DNA of 64,000 bases from Flavobacterium magnum (GCF_003055625.1 NZ_CP028811.1:3100001-3164000), one strand, 5' to 3'; counted from the first letter of the stretch, positions 34,920 through 43,342 are shown. Made by a program: numbers and translations. The notes: a model not told the origin generated them from the letters alone.

Positions 34920-35834
34920 ATGGATAAATCGCACGACCCACTTTTTGAAAAACTCCCTGATATTGAAAAATATCGAAACGATTTACATTCTTTGAAAAGT
35001 CAAAACTTCACAGGCAAATCGGTAGCCGAAATAAGTAATTCAATTTTTGAGAAAGCAATTATTCTTCCTACAATTACTTCAACAACGGAAATTGCAAATC
35101 TAGGAACTTCTCTTTTTTATAGGGTTAGACTTGTTGATCCTAAAGATTTAAATAAGGAGGATCTCAGTCTTATACAGTCATTTTCCTATCCACCTCCTTT
35201 TATTTGTCATAGCAATGGACGCGCCAATTTAAAAAAAACAACTGTTTTCTATTGTGCATCAACCGGAGATGCAGCTATGCGGGAAAGTAATATAGAAGTG
35301 GGAAGCGAAGGATTTTTAAGTGTTTGGGGAATTGAACCGAAAACAATTCTAAAATTTGGAATTCTTTTATCTGACGAACTTCCCAAAGAAAATCCCTGGC
35401 GACCAGTTGTAGATTATTTAAATGGCGAAGAATTTCAAAAAATTCATCTGGAAGAGGAAGGCGATTATTATGAACACATGCGCGAAGTAAGGAGATTTTT
35501 ATACAATCAATTCATGCATGAGTTGAATCCCTACCCTATCACTTCATATATTTCAAATAAATTGCTTTATCAACGTAATGACTTAGATTTTATAGCTTAT
35601 CCTTGTGTAAAAAGGTCTCATAAGCAAATAAATTTTGCATTTCACCCAAACTCGGTTAATCAATTTCTCAAAATTCAACGTGTCTTTAAATTCAAAATAA
35701 ATTCGATAGATTCTGAAGGTATTTCATTTGATATAAAAGGTGTAGCACATTTCAATGGTACAAGAGTTGAGTGGCAGAATTCTTATCAAAAAACTGATGA
35801 AGAATTTCTTGGCGCCATTACACCACTATTCTAA
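34920..35834 (+). CDS. RES-domain-like protein, first of two
   Basis: 304 residues, soluble. FYRVRLVDPKDLN near 66-78 and, about 45 residues later, GRANLKKTTVFYCASTGDAAMRES give the R...GR-N...lYcA....A-E pattern of RES domains. RES proteins are known to degrade NAD in toxin-antitoxin pairs; no Xre-like antitoxin is present in this cassette, so it may be a stand-alone or defence version. A second protein with the same plan lies at 55165. Confidence 0.7.
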   Translation: MDKSHDPLFEKLPDIEKYRNDLHSLKSQNFTGKSVAEISNSIFEKAIILPTITSTTEIANLGTSLFYRVRLVDPKDLNKEDLSLIQSFSYPPPFICHSNGRANLKKTTVFYCASTGDAAMRESNIEVGSEGFLSVWGIEPKTILKFGILLSDELPKENPWRPVVDYLNGEEFQKIHLEEEGDYYEHMREVRRFLYNQFMHELNPYPITSYISNKLLYQRNDLDFIAYPCVKRSHKQINFAFHPNSVNQFLKIQRVFKFKINSIDSEGISFDIKGVAHFNGTRVEWQNSYQKTDEEFLGAITPLF

Positions 35835-35844
35835 TTGCCACTTC

Positions 35845-35977
35845 TGGTAACAGCGGTTTCACGCAATTGCTGCTTACTTTGTAAAATGAACCACCTTTTT
35901 CCATAACTTCGTTCTGTCCAGCCGAGAGTACTCAATTCCAAAAGCCGCAACTGACGTGAAGCCGCCGGACGTTGTGC
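35845..35977 (+). repeat. attC 51
   Basis: R'' TGGTAAC, R' GTTGTGC. Has GTACTCAATTCCAAAAG. Confidence 0.88.
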
Positions 35978-36101
35978 GCAAGCTTTGACCGAAACTGACG
36001 AAACAATATCGAATAGAAATTAGAATCAGCGCCGATAGCATTCATAAAAAAAAATATCGAGCATTTAAAATTTGTTGCACATAAGCTAAAAAAAATGACT
36101 A

Positions 36102-36329
36102 ATGAAAGCAAAATCTATCTTAATTCTCTCCATAATCTCAATGATTTTATTCTGTACAGTCTTTTTCAATTTCTCATTTTTTCTAATTTTATTCCCAAAC
36201 CACGAACCGTATATATCAGTAACCCAACAAATGCGTGAAGCTTTACTTTTTGCAACAATCGTCAGTGTATCACCTTGGTTAATTTATCTTATTGGGAAAC
36301 GGAATTGGGAAAAGAGCGTTAAAAATTAA
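36102..36329 (+). CDS. Two-span membrane protein, copy 1
   Basis: 75 residues with spans near 5-30 and 50-66. A near-identical cassette is at 49869. Most differences change an amino acid (e.g. ILILSIISMI versus ILTLSITSVV), so selection looks weak. The leader is about 125 bp, much longer than usual, and is conserved between copies. An overlapping ATG frame starts 8 bp earlier but is shorter. Confidence 0.65.
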   Translation: MKAKSILILSIISMILFCTVFFNFSFFLILFPNHEPYISVTQQMREALLFATIVSVSPWLIYLIGKRNWEKSVKN

Positions 36330-36335
36330 GCCTGC

Positions 36336-36468
36336 GCACAACAGCGGTTTCACGCAATTGCTGCTTTCCTTGTAAAATGAACTTCTTTTTTCCATAACTT
36401 CGTCTTGTCCAGCCGAGAATACTCAGTTACAAATGCCGCAACTGACGTGAAGCCGCCGGACGTTACAG
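36336..36468 (+). repeat. attC 52
   Basis: R'' GCACAAC, R' GTTACAG. Confidence 0.88.
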
Positions 36469-36810
36469 GCAATTGCTCCGTGTCCGAAATGACGATTTTC
36501 GTAATTGAATGGCTCGGCTTGTGTAATCACAAATTAACTTCTCTCCATTTTTCAAAGAGCGACTTTGTGGCTAAGCTTTGAAACCTTGGCCGGGATTTTC
36601 TGATCTCCATTTACTTTTCTTCTTGCCGAGAAATCTCTGCGAAGCTCAATTGGGCTGTATTGCTGCTTAAGTCTTTGTCAATTTCTTTGTATTGAAAAAT
36701 GCTGAAAATTTCGTTTTCAAAATTCTAAACTTTAACCTGGATCTCAAAAAAACTATCGCAGAAATTCTTTGTGGTTACTTTGCGTGATTTTGCGCCTGTG
36801 TCGCAACAGC
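36463..36810 (+). repeat. Non-coding cassette NC-B, copy 2
   Basis: 348 bp, same ends as copy 1. Lacks 1 bp in CTCCATTTTTC and a few more near the 3' end (ATCGCAGAAATTC), which break any frame seen in copy 1. Has TTGTATTGAAAAATG. Confidence 0.82.
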
Positions 36811-36942
36811 CTGTAACAGCGGCTTCACGCAATTGCTGCTTTCCTTGTAAATGAAACACCTTTTTCCATAACTTCGTTTTGTCCAGCCGAGAATACTCAG
36901 TTCCAAATGCCGCAACTGACGTGAAGCCGCCGGACGTTAGCC
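36811..36942 (+). repeat. attC 53
   Basis: R'' CTGTAAC, R' GTTAGCC. Left arm GCGGCTTCACG; missing one A (CTTGTAAATG). Confidence 0.88.
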
Positions 36943-36982
36943 GTGATTCACAACTGAACGTAAAACCAAATACTTGATAATT

Positions 36983-37330
36983 ATGAAAAAAATTCTATTA
37001 CTTTTGCTTGTAACTTTATCTGCAAAGTCATTTGCACAGCCGAAAATAAACTTTACTTTAAAAGACATTTGTGAACAAGGCAAAAACAATATTTTAGAAT
37101 GCATCACTACTTTTGAAAACAATTCCTTCAGCATTGAAGAAAAACAAATTATACAAAGCCAAGATGATTCTAGAACCATATTTGTTATTGATTCAAAAGA
37201 AAAAAAAGAAAAAAGTATTATCTATAATGTGCATATTAAAACTGGAGAAAAGTTTAGTATTGAAACTTATGACAAGCACATAATCATTCATGTTGCAAAT
37301 GAATCAAAAAAGTATACATTATATAAGTAA
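36983..37330 (+). CDS. Secreted hypothetical protein
   Basis: 115 residues from the ATG at 36983 (an in-frame TTG lies 9 bp upstream). Signal peptide MKKILLLLLVTLSAKSFAQ with clean SFA-Q cleavage. Mature part small and charged with two Cys (DICEQG, ECITT). No family recognised. Confidence 0.72.
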   Translation: MKKILLLLLVTLSAKSFAQPKINFTLKDICEQGKNNILECITTFENNSFSIEEKQIIQSQDDSRTIFVIDSKEKKEKSIIYNVHIKTGEKFSIETYDKHIIIHVANESKKYTLYK

Positions 37331-37344
37331 GAAACATGAACCAC

Positions 37345-37477
37345 GGCTAACAGCGGTTTCACGCAATTGCTGCTTACTTTGTAAAATGCACCACCTTTTT
37401 CCATAACTTCGTTCTGTCTTGCCGAGAGCCTTCAGTTCCAAAAGCCGCAACTGACGTGAAGCCGCCGGACGTTATAG
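37345..37477 (+). repeat. attC 54
   Basis: R'' GGCTAAC, R' GTTATAG. Most divergent terminal segment seen: CTGTCTTGCCGAGAGCCTTCAG. Confidence 0.87.
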
Positions 37478-37509
37478 GCAAGCGCTAACCGACCGCACAA
37501 AAAAACACT

Positions 37510-37896
37510 ATGCAAATTAACGTAACTGGAGAATATAATGAAAAATTAAAGATTCGCTTTTCACAAGGAATTTGGAAGAATACTTTATATACTTTATTTG
37601 AAAATTCTACAGCCGTGAAAGTTGCATTTCCAAATGATCCGGGCTTATTTAGACTGTCGATATATTATGATTCGGAAAATTTCTATTTAGAAAATTTGCT
37701 ATATATTTCTAACCCAAACTTAGATGTTCTCAGCTTTCACTTTTATAAAGAAAATGTCCGTGTTTTCTGCAAAATAGAATCTAAGTTAGTCGTTGAATTG
37801 AATAAAGAAATATTACTTAATCCACTTTCGGAAAACTTTAAAGAATTAAAAGACATTATTGAAAACTTTGATGCCGACAATTGCGCCAGCCTATAA
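37510..37896 (+). CDS. Hypothetical beta-rich protein
   Basis: 128 residues, soluble, largely strands with a helical end (SENFKELKDIIENFD). No motif recognised; could be an immunity-type or adaptor protein. The stop TAA comes from R'' CTATAAC. Confidence 0.66.
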   Translation: MQINVTGEYNEKLKIRFSQGIWKNTLYTLFENSTAVKVAFPNDPGLFRLSIYYDSENFYLENLLYISNPNLDVLSFHFYKENVRVFCKIESKLVVELNKEILLNPLSENFKELKDIIENFDADNCASL

Positions 37897-38023
37897 CAGC
37901 GGTTTCACGCAATTGCTGCTTCCCTTGTAAAATGAACTACCTTTTTCCATAACTTCGTTCTGTCCAGCCGAGAGTACTCAGTTCCAAATGCCGCAACTGA
38001 CGTGAAGCCGCCGGACGTTACCT
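37891..38023 (+). repeat. attC 55
   Basis: R'' CTATAAC, R' GTTACCT. Supplies a stop codon. Confidence 0.88.
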
Positions 38024-38038
38024 GCAACTTAGTAAAAA

Positions 38039-38605
38039 TTGGAACTAATAAGAAAGATTACAGAAATATTATCCCGAATAGGTCAGCGAGATAAACTGAC
38101 TGAAAATTTCATTTTCCCATATTCATCTGATCCAAAAATTAAGAGAGAACAAATTTGGAACAACTTACAAAAAGGATTACTATTTGAAGATAACCAGACC
38201 TTTATTCCTTGGCAAACTCCATACAATTATGTCCGGAAATTTGAAATAAAAAGACATGACAGTGGTGACCGAACAAATTGGTATTTAGGAAAGCGGAAAA
38301 TATTAGATGGTTATGAAGGGCATTTTGAAGTTATGAAATGGTGTTGGTATTCCTGGAGAAAACCAATTAAAGAAATTTCAGAAAATATCGGTCACGATTT
38401 AGAAGGAATGAAAAACTTTAGATTTTTAGAAACACATATTACTAATTTACTTGGAGAACCTATAAAAAAAGAACTGGAAAAGTTTGGCTCTTTAGATATT
38501 GGAGAAGTTATTTGGAGGAATAAGAATGTAACAATTCGATTAATTGGAATTGAAATTTTTAATTGTCGCTATCAATTTAAAATAGGTATTAACGAGAAAG
38601 AATAA
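38039..38605 (+). CDS. Hypothetical protein (TTG start)
   Basis: 188 residues read from TTG at 38039, 16 bp after the attC; no in-frame ATG precedes the conserved-looking start. Trp-rich centre (DRTNWYLGKRK, MKWCWYSWRKP). Soluble. No family recognised. Starts MELIRKITEILSRIG. Confidence 0.65.
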   Translation: MELIRKITEILSRIGQRDKLTENFIFPYSSDPKIKREQIWNNLQKGLLFEDNQTFIPWQTPYNYVRKFEIKRHDSGDRTNWYLGKRKILDGYEGHFEVMKWCWYSWRKPIKEISENIGHDLEGMKNFRFLETHITNLLGEPIKKELEKFGSLDIGEVIWRNKNVTIRLIGIEIFNCRYQFKIGINEKE

Positions 38606-38610
38606 GCTGC

Positions 38611-38743
38611 AGGTAACAGCGGTTTCACGCAATTGCTACTCTCCTTGTAAAAGGAACCACCTTTTTCCATAACTTCGTTCTGTCCAGCCGAGAGTAATCA
38701 GTTCCAAATGCCGCAACTGACGTGAAGCCGCCGGACGTTAGCG
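38611..38743 (+). repeat. attC 56
   Basis: R'' AGGTAAC, R' GTTAGCG. Terminal segment (TACTCTCCTTGTAAAAGG, GAGTAATCAG) is identical to that of attC 76, although the cassettes are unrelated. Confidence 0.88.
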
Positions 38744-38778
38744 GAAAGCGGTTGACGCGACGAACGTAAAATTAACTT

Positions 38779-39168
38779 ATGAAAAAACTGACCTCGATAT
38801 TTCTTATAATTTTATTCGTTGGTTTCGCTTTAGTTTGGTTTCTTTATAGTGCGTCTTCACATAATGTTTCTAATGAAACTCATTTAATATTTGCCTTCGT
38901 CGAAATTGTATTATTTGCAACTTTCGGAATAGTAAAAAATAAGTGGGATGTTTTTAAATCTTGGGTTATACTTTTTGTTTTAGAAACTCTGATTATTTAT
39001 CGCTACAATAGTATATACTTAGAATGCGAACCTTGCTTGCCGAATACATATTGTCCGCCTTGTATTTCAGATGAACAAATTATATTAAAATATATTGGAC
39101 TTGGAATCTTTGTCTTTTTTATACTGTTCAAAATTATCAAAGGTTTCAAAAATTCCGCCATCCGCTAA
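38779..39168 (+). CDS. Membrane protein with Cys-rich loop
   Basis: 129 residues. Spans near 5-24, 36-51, 60-76 and 104-120. Between spans 3 and 4 lies CEPCLPNTYCPPC, four Cys in 13 residues, suited to metal binding or disulfides. Stop TAA from R'' CGCTAAC. No family recognised. Confidence 0.72.
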   Translation: MKKLTSIFLIILFVGFALVWFLYSASSHNVSNETHLIFAFVEIVLFATFGIVKNKWDVFKSWVILFVLETLIIYRYNSIYLECEPCLPNTYCPPCISDEQIILKYIGLGIFVFFILFKIIKGFKNSAIR

Positions 39169-39295
39169 CAGCGGTTTCACGCAATTGCTACTTTTCGTGT
39201 AAAATCAACTTCTTTTTTCCATAACTTCGTCTTGTCCAGCCGAGAGTACTCAGTTCCAAAAGCCGCAACTGACGTGAAGCCGCCGGACGTTACCT
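39163..39295 (+). repeat. attC 57
   Basis: R'' CGCTAAC, R' GTTACCT. Has GTAAAATCAACTTC. Supplies a stop codon. Confidence 0.88.
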
Positions 39296-39330
39296 GCAAC
39301 ATCGGCGCACCGGACGTAAAAGAACTCTAC

Positions 39331-39891
39331 ATGAAACAATTTATATCGTTACTCTTAGTGCTATTTTCTACTTGTGTCTTCGGACAAAACGATTCAATTA
39401 ATACTCCTGAGATTTTGTTACGGAAAGCTAAAAGTGATTCTTATTACAAACTTTTAGACAGCATAAATACATATTATGATTCTAAAACTGAAAAGCAAGC
39501 TGATGAAATGATAAAAAACGAATCACTTAAATCTTTAGTTTATTATGATCAATTGATTAAAGAGTTTCCAAACTCAGAATTAGTTTTTGATGCTCTTTAT
39601 AATAAAGCCCAAATTACCTATGCATATTTGGATGCAGATTCAGCTTACAAAACTTTTTTAGAAGCGATTAAATTTAATACTAAGAAAACCGCTTTTAAAC
39701 ACAAAGCTTTTAGAGCGTTGGCAGGAATTGAAATTGACAGGAAAAATTACAATCAGGCAATACAATATTTGGATGAAAGCTCAAAATATCCAATCTATAT
39801 TGACTGTGGTGTTCAATGGGAAGTCGATACAAGTCAATTAAGGAATATGTATACTGAATGCTTTGATGGATTACGAGAAAAGAAAAATTGA
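39331..39891 (+). CDS. Secreted TPR-like protein
   Basis: 186 residues from ATG at 39331 (upstream codons fall in attC). Signal peptide MKQFISLLLVLFSTCVFGQ. Two to three TPR-like helical pairs follow: SLVYYDQLIKEFPNSELVFDALYNKAQITYA fragments, DSAYKTFLEAIKF and NYNQAIQYLDESSKYP. Resembles tetratricopeptide scaffold proteins of the periplasm (BamD/YbgF style). Partner unknown. Confidence 0.78.
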   Translation: MKQFISLLLVLFSTCVFGQNDSINTPEILLRKAKSDSYYKLLDSINTYYDSKTEKQADEMIKNESLKSLVYYDQLIKEFPNSELVFDALYNKAQITYAYLDADSAYKTFLEAIKFNTKKTAFKHKAFRALAGIEIDRKNYNQAIQYLDESSKYPIYIDCGVQWEVDTSQLRNMYTECFDGLREKKN

Positions 39892-39897
39892 TGCAGC

Positions 39898-40030
39898 AGG
39901 TAACAGCGGTTTCACGCAATTGCTGCTTCCCTTGTAAAATGAACAACCTTTTTCCATAACTTCGTTTCGTCTAGCCGAGAGTACTCAGTTCCAAATGCCG
40001 CAACTGACGTGAAGCCGCCGGACGTTATGT
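39898..40030 (+). repeat. attC 58
   Basis: R'' AGGTAAC, R' GTTATGT. Has TTTCGTCTAGCCGAG. Confidence 0.88.
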
Positions 40031-40055
40031 GCAACCCGGCCTAAAATCGCGAAAG

Positions 40056-40583
40056 ATGGCAATCGATGACCTTTTAAAAGACAAAACCAAAAAGACTAAA
40101 GAGAAAACAGAAACCATAAGCAAATGGCTTTTGGAAGGCTCATTGCCAACAGATGAACTAATTGTTTTTGCTGAGAAAACCACAGACTCTGAAAAAGCGA
40201 CTTGTATTGAGGCTGTTGAATATGCAACAAAGCAAAATCCAAAAATAGCTGATGAGACTTTATTTTTGTTTGCTATAGAAATGCTACACCAAAAAGCCCC
40301 AAGAATAAAATGGGAAAGCGCCAAAATTATAGCCAATATTGCTTATGCCTTTCCAGAAAAACTAAGTATTGCGGTTGAAAAGTTATTAGTGAACTCAGGA
40401 CATACCGGAACAGTTGTTCGCTGGGCGACAGCTTACGCTCTTGGAGAAATATTGAAACTAAATACAAACCTCAACGAAAGTTTACTTCCTAAATTAGAAT
40501 CGTTGTTAGAAAAAGAAACTCAAAATGGCGTAAAGAAAAAATACAGCGATGCGCTCAAAAAATCAAAAGTGGGCAGCACATAA
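40056..40583 (+). CDS. HEAT-repeat protein
   Basis: 175 residues from ATG at 40056 (MAIDDLLKD). All helical, with HEAT-like units such as KWESAKIIANIAYAFPEKLS and VVRWATAYALGEILKLN. Soluble scaffold; HEAT proteins usually bind other proteins or DNA. Stop TAA from R'' ACATAAC. Confidence 0.78.
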   Translation: MAIDDLLKDKTKKTKEKTETISKWLLEGSLPTDELIVFAEKTTDSEKATCIEAVEYATKQNPKIADETLFLFAIEMLHQKAPRIKWESAKIIANIAYAFPEKLSIAVEKLLVNSGHTGTVVRWATAYALGEILKLNTNLNESLLPKLESLLEKETQNGVKKKYSDALKKSKVGST

Positions 40584-40710
40584 CAGCGGTTTCACGCAAT
40601 TGCTGCTTCCTTTGTAAAATGAACCACCTTTTTCCATAACTTCGTTCAGTCCAGCCGAGAATACTCAGTTCCAAAAGCCGCAACTGACGTGAAGCCGCCG
40701 GACGTTAGCC
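40578..40710 (+). repeat. attC 59
   Basis: R'' ACATAAC, R' GTTAGCC. Has CGTTCAGTCCAG. Supplies a stop codon. Confidence 0.88.
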
Positions 40711-40761
40711 GTCATGCGCTCGCCGAACTCAAAATTACAACCTTAAAAATTCGGCACATAA

Positions 40762-40793
40762 TTTTCCCGTATTGGGAACTTTTACTATCTTTG
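40762..40793 (+). promoter_or_regulatory. Promoter of the HigB/HigA cassette
   Basis: TTTT at 40762-40765 (-33-like) and TATCTTTG at 40786-40793 (perfect TAnnTTTG) are 20 bp apart. Transcription should begin near 40800, just before the toxin start at 40811. Its place rules out the in-frame ATG at 40772 as the real start. Confidence 0.6.
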
Positions 40794-40810
40794 TCAAAAA
40801 GAAAAAATCG

Positions 40811-41104
40811 TTGAGAGTAATTGCAAAGAAAATATTGCGTGACTTTTGGGAAGTTCATAATGATTGTGAACAGCAACTCAAAGCTTGGTTTCAGGAAACA
40901 AGCAAAGCTTTGTGGAAAAACCCAAATGATATAAAAAAGGAATATCCAAGTGCAAGCATCCTCAATAATAACAGAGTTGTTTTTAATATTAAGGGAAACA
41001 ATTACAGACTGATTGTGAAAATAAATTATGATTACCAAATGGTTTGGATCCGATTTATTGGAACGCACGCAGAGTATGACAAGATTAATGCAAACGAAAT
41101 TTAA
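40811..41104 (+). CDS. higB: HigB-type mRNA-cleaving toxin
   Basis: 97 residues from TTG at 40811, which gives the family's usual start RVIAKKILRDFWEVH. The core CEQQLKAWFQETSKALWKNPNDIKKEYPSAS-type stretch and NNYRLIVKINY / WIRFIGTHAEYDKI fit HigB (HigB-type RelE-like toxins), including the final GTHAEYDKI. Toxin gene first, antitoxin second, the normal hig order. It should cut ribosome-bound mRNA (family knowledge). The 40772 ATG would put 13 extra codons before the promoter box. Confidence 0.88.
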   Translation: MRVIAKKILRDFWEVHNDCEQQLKAWFQETSKALWKNPNDIKKEYPSASILNNNRVVFNIKGNNYRLIVKINYDYQMVWIRFIGTHAEYDKINANEI

Positions 41105-41108
41105 CGCT

Positions 41109-41465
41109 ATGGAAATTAAGCCTATAAAAACAGAGAAAGATTACGAACAAGCGCTTGAAAGGCTTGAAGTTATTTTTGATGCAAAACCAGATTCGCCTGA
41201 AGGAGATGAACTTGAAGTTCTTGGAATCCTGATTGACCAATTTGAAAATGAAAAATTCCCAATCGGTTTGCCGGATCCAATTGAGGCGATAAAATTCCGG
41301 ATGGAACAAATGGGTTACAACCAAACTGATCTTGCAAATATTGTTGGACTGAAAAGTCGTGCAAGTGAAATCCTGAATAGAAAGCGGAAATTATCTTTGG
41401 AGATGATTCGGCAGCTTCATGAAAGATTGCATATTCCGACTGATGTTCTGATTCAGACGTACTAA
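41109..41465 (+). CDS. higA: HigA-type antitoxin (Xre helix-turn-helix)
   Basis: 118 residues from ATG at 41109, 4 bp after the toxin stop. An N-terminal linker with KTEKDYEQALERLEVIFDA and an HTH at about 65-105 (IKFRMEQMGYNQTDLANIVG, SRASEILNRKRKLSLEMI) match the HigA/YgjM family. It should bind the toxin and repress the promoter at 40762. Together they form a self-contained toxin-antitoxin cassette. Confidence 0.88.
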   Translation: MEIKPIKTEKDYEQALERLEVIFDAKPDSPEGDELEVLGILIDQFENEKFPIGLPDPIEAIKFRMEQMGYNQTDLANIVGLKSRASEILNRKRKLSLEMIRQLHERLHIPTDVLIQTY

Positions 41466-41479
41466 AATCTATGCACGAC

Positions 41480-41612
41480 GGCTAACAGCGGTTTCACGCA
41501 ATTGCTACTCACTTCGTAAAATGAACCACCTTTTTCCATAACTTCGTTCTGTCCAGCCGAGAGTACTCAGCTTCGAAAGACGCAACTGACGTGAAGCCGC
41601 CGGACGTTATGC
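41480..41612 (+). repeat. attC 60
   Basis: R'' GGCTAAC, R' GTTATGC. Has CACTTCGTAAAATG and AAAGACGCAAC. Closes the HigB/HigA cassette. Confidence 0.88.
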
Positions 41613-41720
41613 GTGATTTTTCTTGTGTTGAAAGTTGGAGCTCCGCTCCTATTTGGTTTTGGGTGATTGGCTTGTGACTACATACGTTTACGTTGTCTTG
41701 GGATCAATATTAAAACCAAC
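41607..41720 (+). repeat. Non-coding cassette NC-A, copy 7
   Basis: 114 bp, hairpin loop TCC. Has ATTTTTCTTGTG near the start. Stands directly before the IS30-bearing cassette. Confidence 0.88.
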
Positions 41721-41853
41721 GCATAACAGCGGTTTCACGCAATTGCTGCTTTCCTTGTAAAATGTAACTGCTTTTTCCATAACTTCGTTCTGTCTAGCCG
41801 AGACTACTCAGTTCCAAAAGCCGCAACTGACGTGAAGCCGCCGGACGTTAGCG
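41721..41853 (+). repeat. attC 61
   Basis: R'' GCATAAC, R' GTTAGCG. Has CTGTCTAGCCGAGACTACTCAG, shared only with attC 90. Confidence 0.88.
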
Positions 41854-41879
41854 GCAAGACCACCCGCCGGTTCAGGAAA

Positions 41880-42950
41880 CTAACGCAACACTTTTTAACC
41901 TAAATTAGTGTTGTATGAAAACAAAATTTACCCGTTTAAATCTTGCTGAAAGGATACAGATTGAGAAGCTTTTTGATAAGGGATTATCCGCCTCAGCTAT
42001 CGCTGTTTTACTTGGAAGGCACAAGTCCACCATCACCCGAGAACTTAAGAAAACGCATTACAAAACCTATCTGGCAATCAATGCACATATCAGGTCCGTT
42101 AAGATATGCAGCGCCAAAAACTATGGAAGGTCGAAGATCTCAGGCAACAAGAAATTGTATGATTATGTGGTGAAACACCTGCGCAAAACATGGTCACCGG
42201 AGCAGATTTCGTTATCTTTAAAAAAGAAATTCCCAAACCAGAAACACATGCAGACAAGCCACGAAACCATCTACTATTTTGTATACCTACACAGCAAGAA
42301 ATCACTCAAGGAGGAACTCATCAAACAGCTCCGGCAGCAACGAAAAACCCGCGGATCAAGGCATACCAAAGCCGTACGCGACGTTAAGATACCCGACAGG
42401 ACCAGCATCGATGAGCGGCCTGAAGAAGTAAAGGGACGCCAGATCCCCGGGCATTGGGAGGGCGACCTCATTGTCGGGAAGGAACACGGCTCATACATCG
42501 GCACACTAGTCGAGAGATCATCACGCTATGTCATCCTGGTACACCTGCAGAACAAGGAGGCAGCCACGGTCCGAAAGGCATTCGAGCAGGAATTGGCAAA
42601 ACTGCCGAAAATCATGCGAAAGAGCCTCACATACGATAATGGGACCGAGATGGCACAACACAAATTACTCACCAAAACAACCAAAATGAAAGTCTACTTT
42701 ACCCACCCATACAGCCCGTGGGAAAGGCCCACAAACGAAAATACGAATGGGTTGCTCCGCGATTATTTCCCCAAGGGAACCGACCTGTCGGTGCACTCAA
42801 AAGCGCACCTGAAAAAAGTGCAGAAGGAACTCAATGAACGACCAAGGAAGGTACTCGACGTGAGGTCACCAATCGAGGTTTTTAAAGAATTAATACTCGA
42901 CAAAATTCCGCTTTGAATAATTTCATTATTTTTACTAAAAGTTGCGTTAG
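41880..42950 (+). mobile_element. IS30-family insertion sequence
   Basis: About 1071 bp. Terminal inverted repeats begin CTAACGCAAC at 41880-41889 and end GTTGCGTTAG at 42941-42950, with weaker matching further in. It holds one transposase gene. It splits a cassette that starts at the R' of attC 61 (TTAGCGGC) and ends at attC 62 (GCCGCTAA), whose gene is now about 1.15 kb from its attC boundary. Target duplication is not obvious (2-3 bp expected). Confidence 0.85.
41915..42916 (+). CDS. IS30-family transposase
   Basis: 333 residues, full length. N-terminal HTH (ERIQIEKLFDKGLSASAIAV, GRHKSTITREL at about 24-45), then the DDE core: GHWEGDLIVGKEHGSYIGTL (first Asp about 181), SLTYDNGTEMAQH (second Asp about 238) and PTNENTNGLLRDYFPKG (Glu about 271). 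All catalytic residues are present. Codon use is more GC-rich than the cassettes around it, a sign of separate origin. Confidence 0.93.
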   Translation: MKTKFTRLNLAERIQIEKLFDKGLSASAIAVLLGRHKSTITRELKKTHYKTYLAINAHIRSVKICSAKNYGRSKISGNKKLYDYVVKHLRKTWSPEQISLSLKKKFPNQKHMQTSHETIYYFVYLHSKKSLKEELIKQLRQQRKTRGSRHTKAVRDVKIPDRTSIDERPEEVKGRQIPGHWEGDLIVGKEHGSYIGTLVERSSRYVILVHLQNKEAATVRKAFEQELAKLPKIMRKSLTYDNGTEMAQHKLLTKTTKMKVYFTHPYSPWERPTNENTNGLLRDYFPKGTDLSVHSKAHLKKVQKELNERPRKVLDVRSPIEVFKELILDKIPL

Positions 42951-42999
42951 CAATTTGAAACCGCCCACCAAAACCGGAACTTTCGTGAAAATTGAACAT

Positions 43000-43335
43000 A
43001 TGAAAAGAACTTGCTTTTTTTTAATAGTTTGTGCTTTTATAGGTTGTAGCAAACGTTACGTATTTGTGCTGAATGATAAAGCAGACATAAAATTCTCTTA
43101 TACTGACTCAATCAAAAAAGCATACAAGAATGGTGCATTTTCAAAATCGCCATTAATAGCAATCGATGGTATTGTGCTCAAATATGATAAAAATCTTGAT
43201 ACAGTTGTGATACCTTTGAAAAAAACTGAAATTTATGCAATCCAATATTTGCATCGGAATGTTAGCTCAATAATCTATGGCAAAAAAGGAAAACATGGAG
43301 CGATTGTTGTAAATACAATACATTTGCACGAATAG
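43000..43335 (+). CDS. Lipoprotein with TonB-plug/SusC-like motif
   Basis: 111 residues from ATG at 43000, placed 50 bp after the IS30 end. Lipoprotein signal MKRTCFFLIVCAFIGCSKR. The end reads PLIAIDGIVLKYD..., IYAIQYLHRNVSSIIYGKKG then KHGAIVVNT, the layout of the SusC/TonB plug (IDG..., I-x-S-I, A-x-YG-x-xG-x-x-G-x-I-x-V-T). It probably borrowed that fold. The IS insertion has removed it from its original leader. Confidence 0.8.
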   Translation: MKRTCFFLIVCAFIGCSKRYVFVLNDKADIKFSYTDSIKKAYKNGAFSKSPLIAIDGIVLKYDKNLDTVVIPLKKTEIYAIQYLHRNVSSIIYGKKGKHGAIVVNTIHLHE

Positions 43336-43342
43336 GTCCAGC

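Noticed and set aside
40772..40810. ATG at 40772 as start of the HigB toxin
   Set aside because: It lies upstream of a good -7 box (40786-40793), and family members start at the residue coded by TTG 40811.
42099..42504. Extra frames on both strands within the IS30 transposase gene
   Set aside because: Shadows of a GC-richer gene; no independent coding signs.
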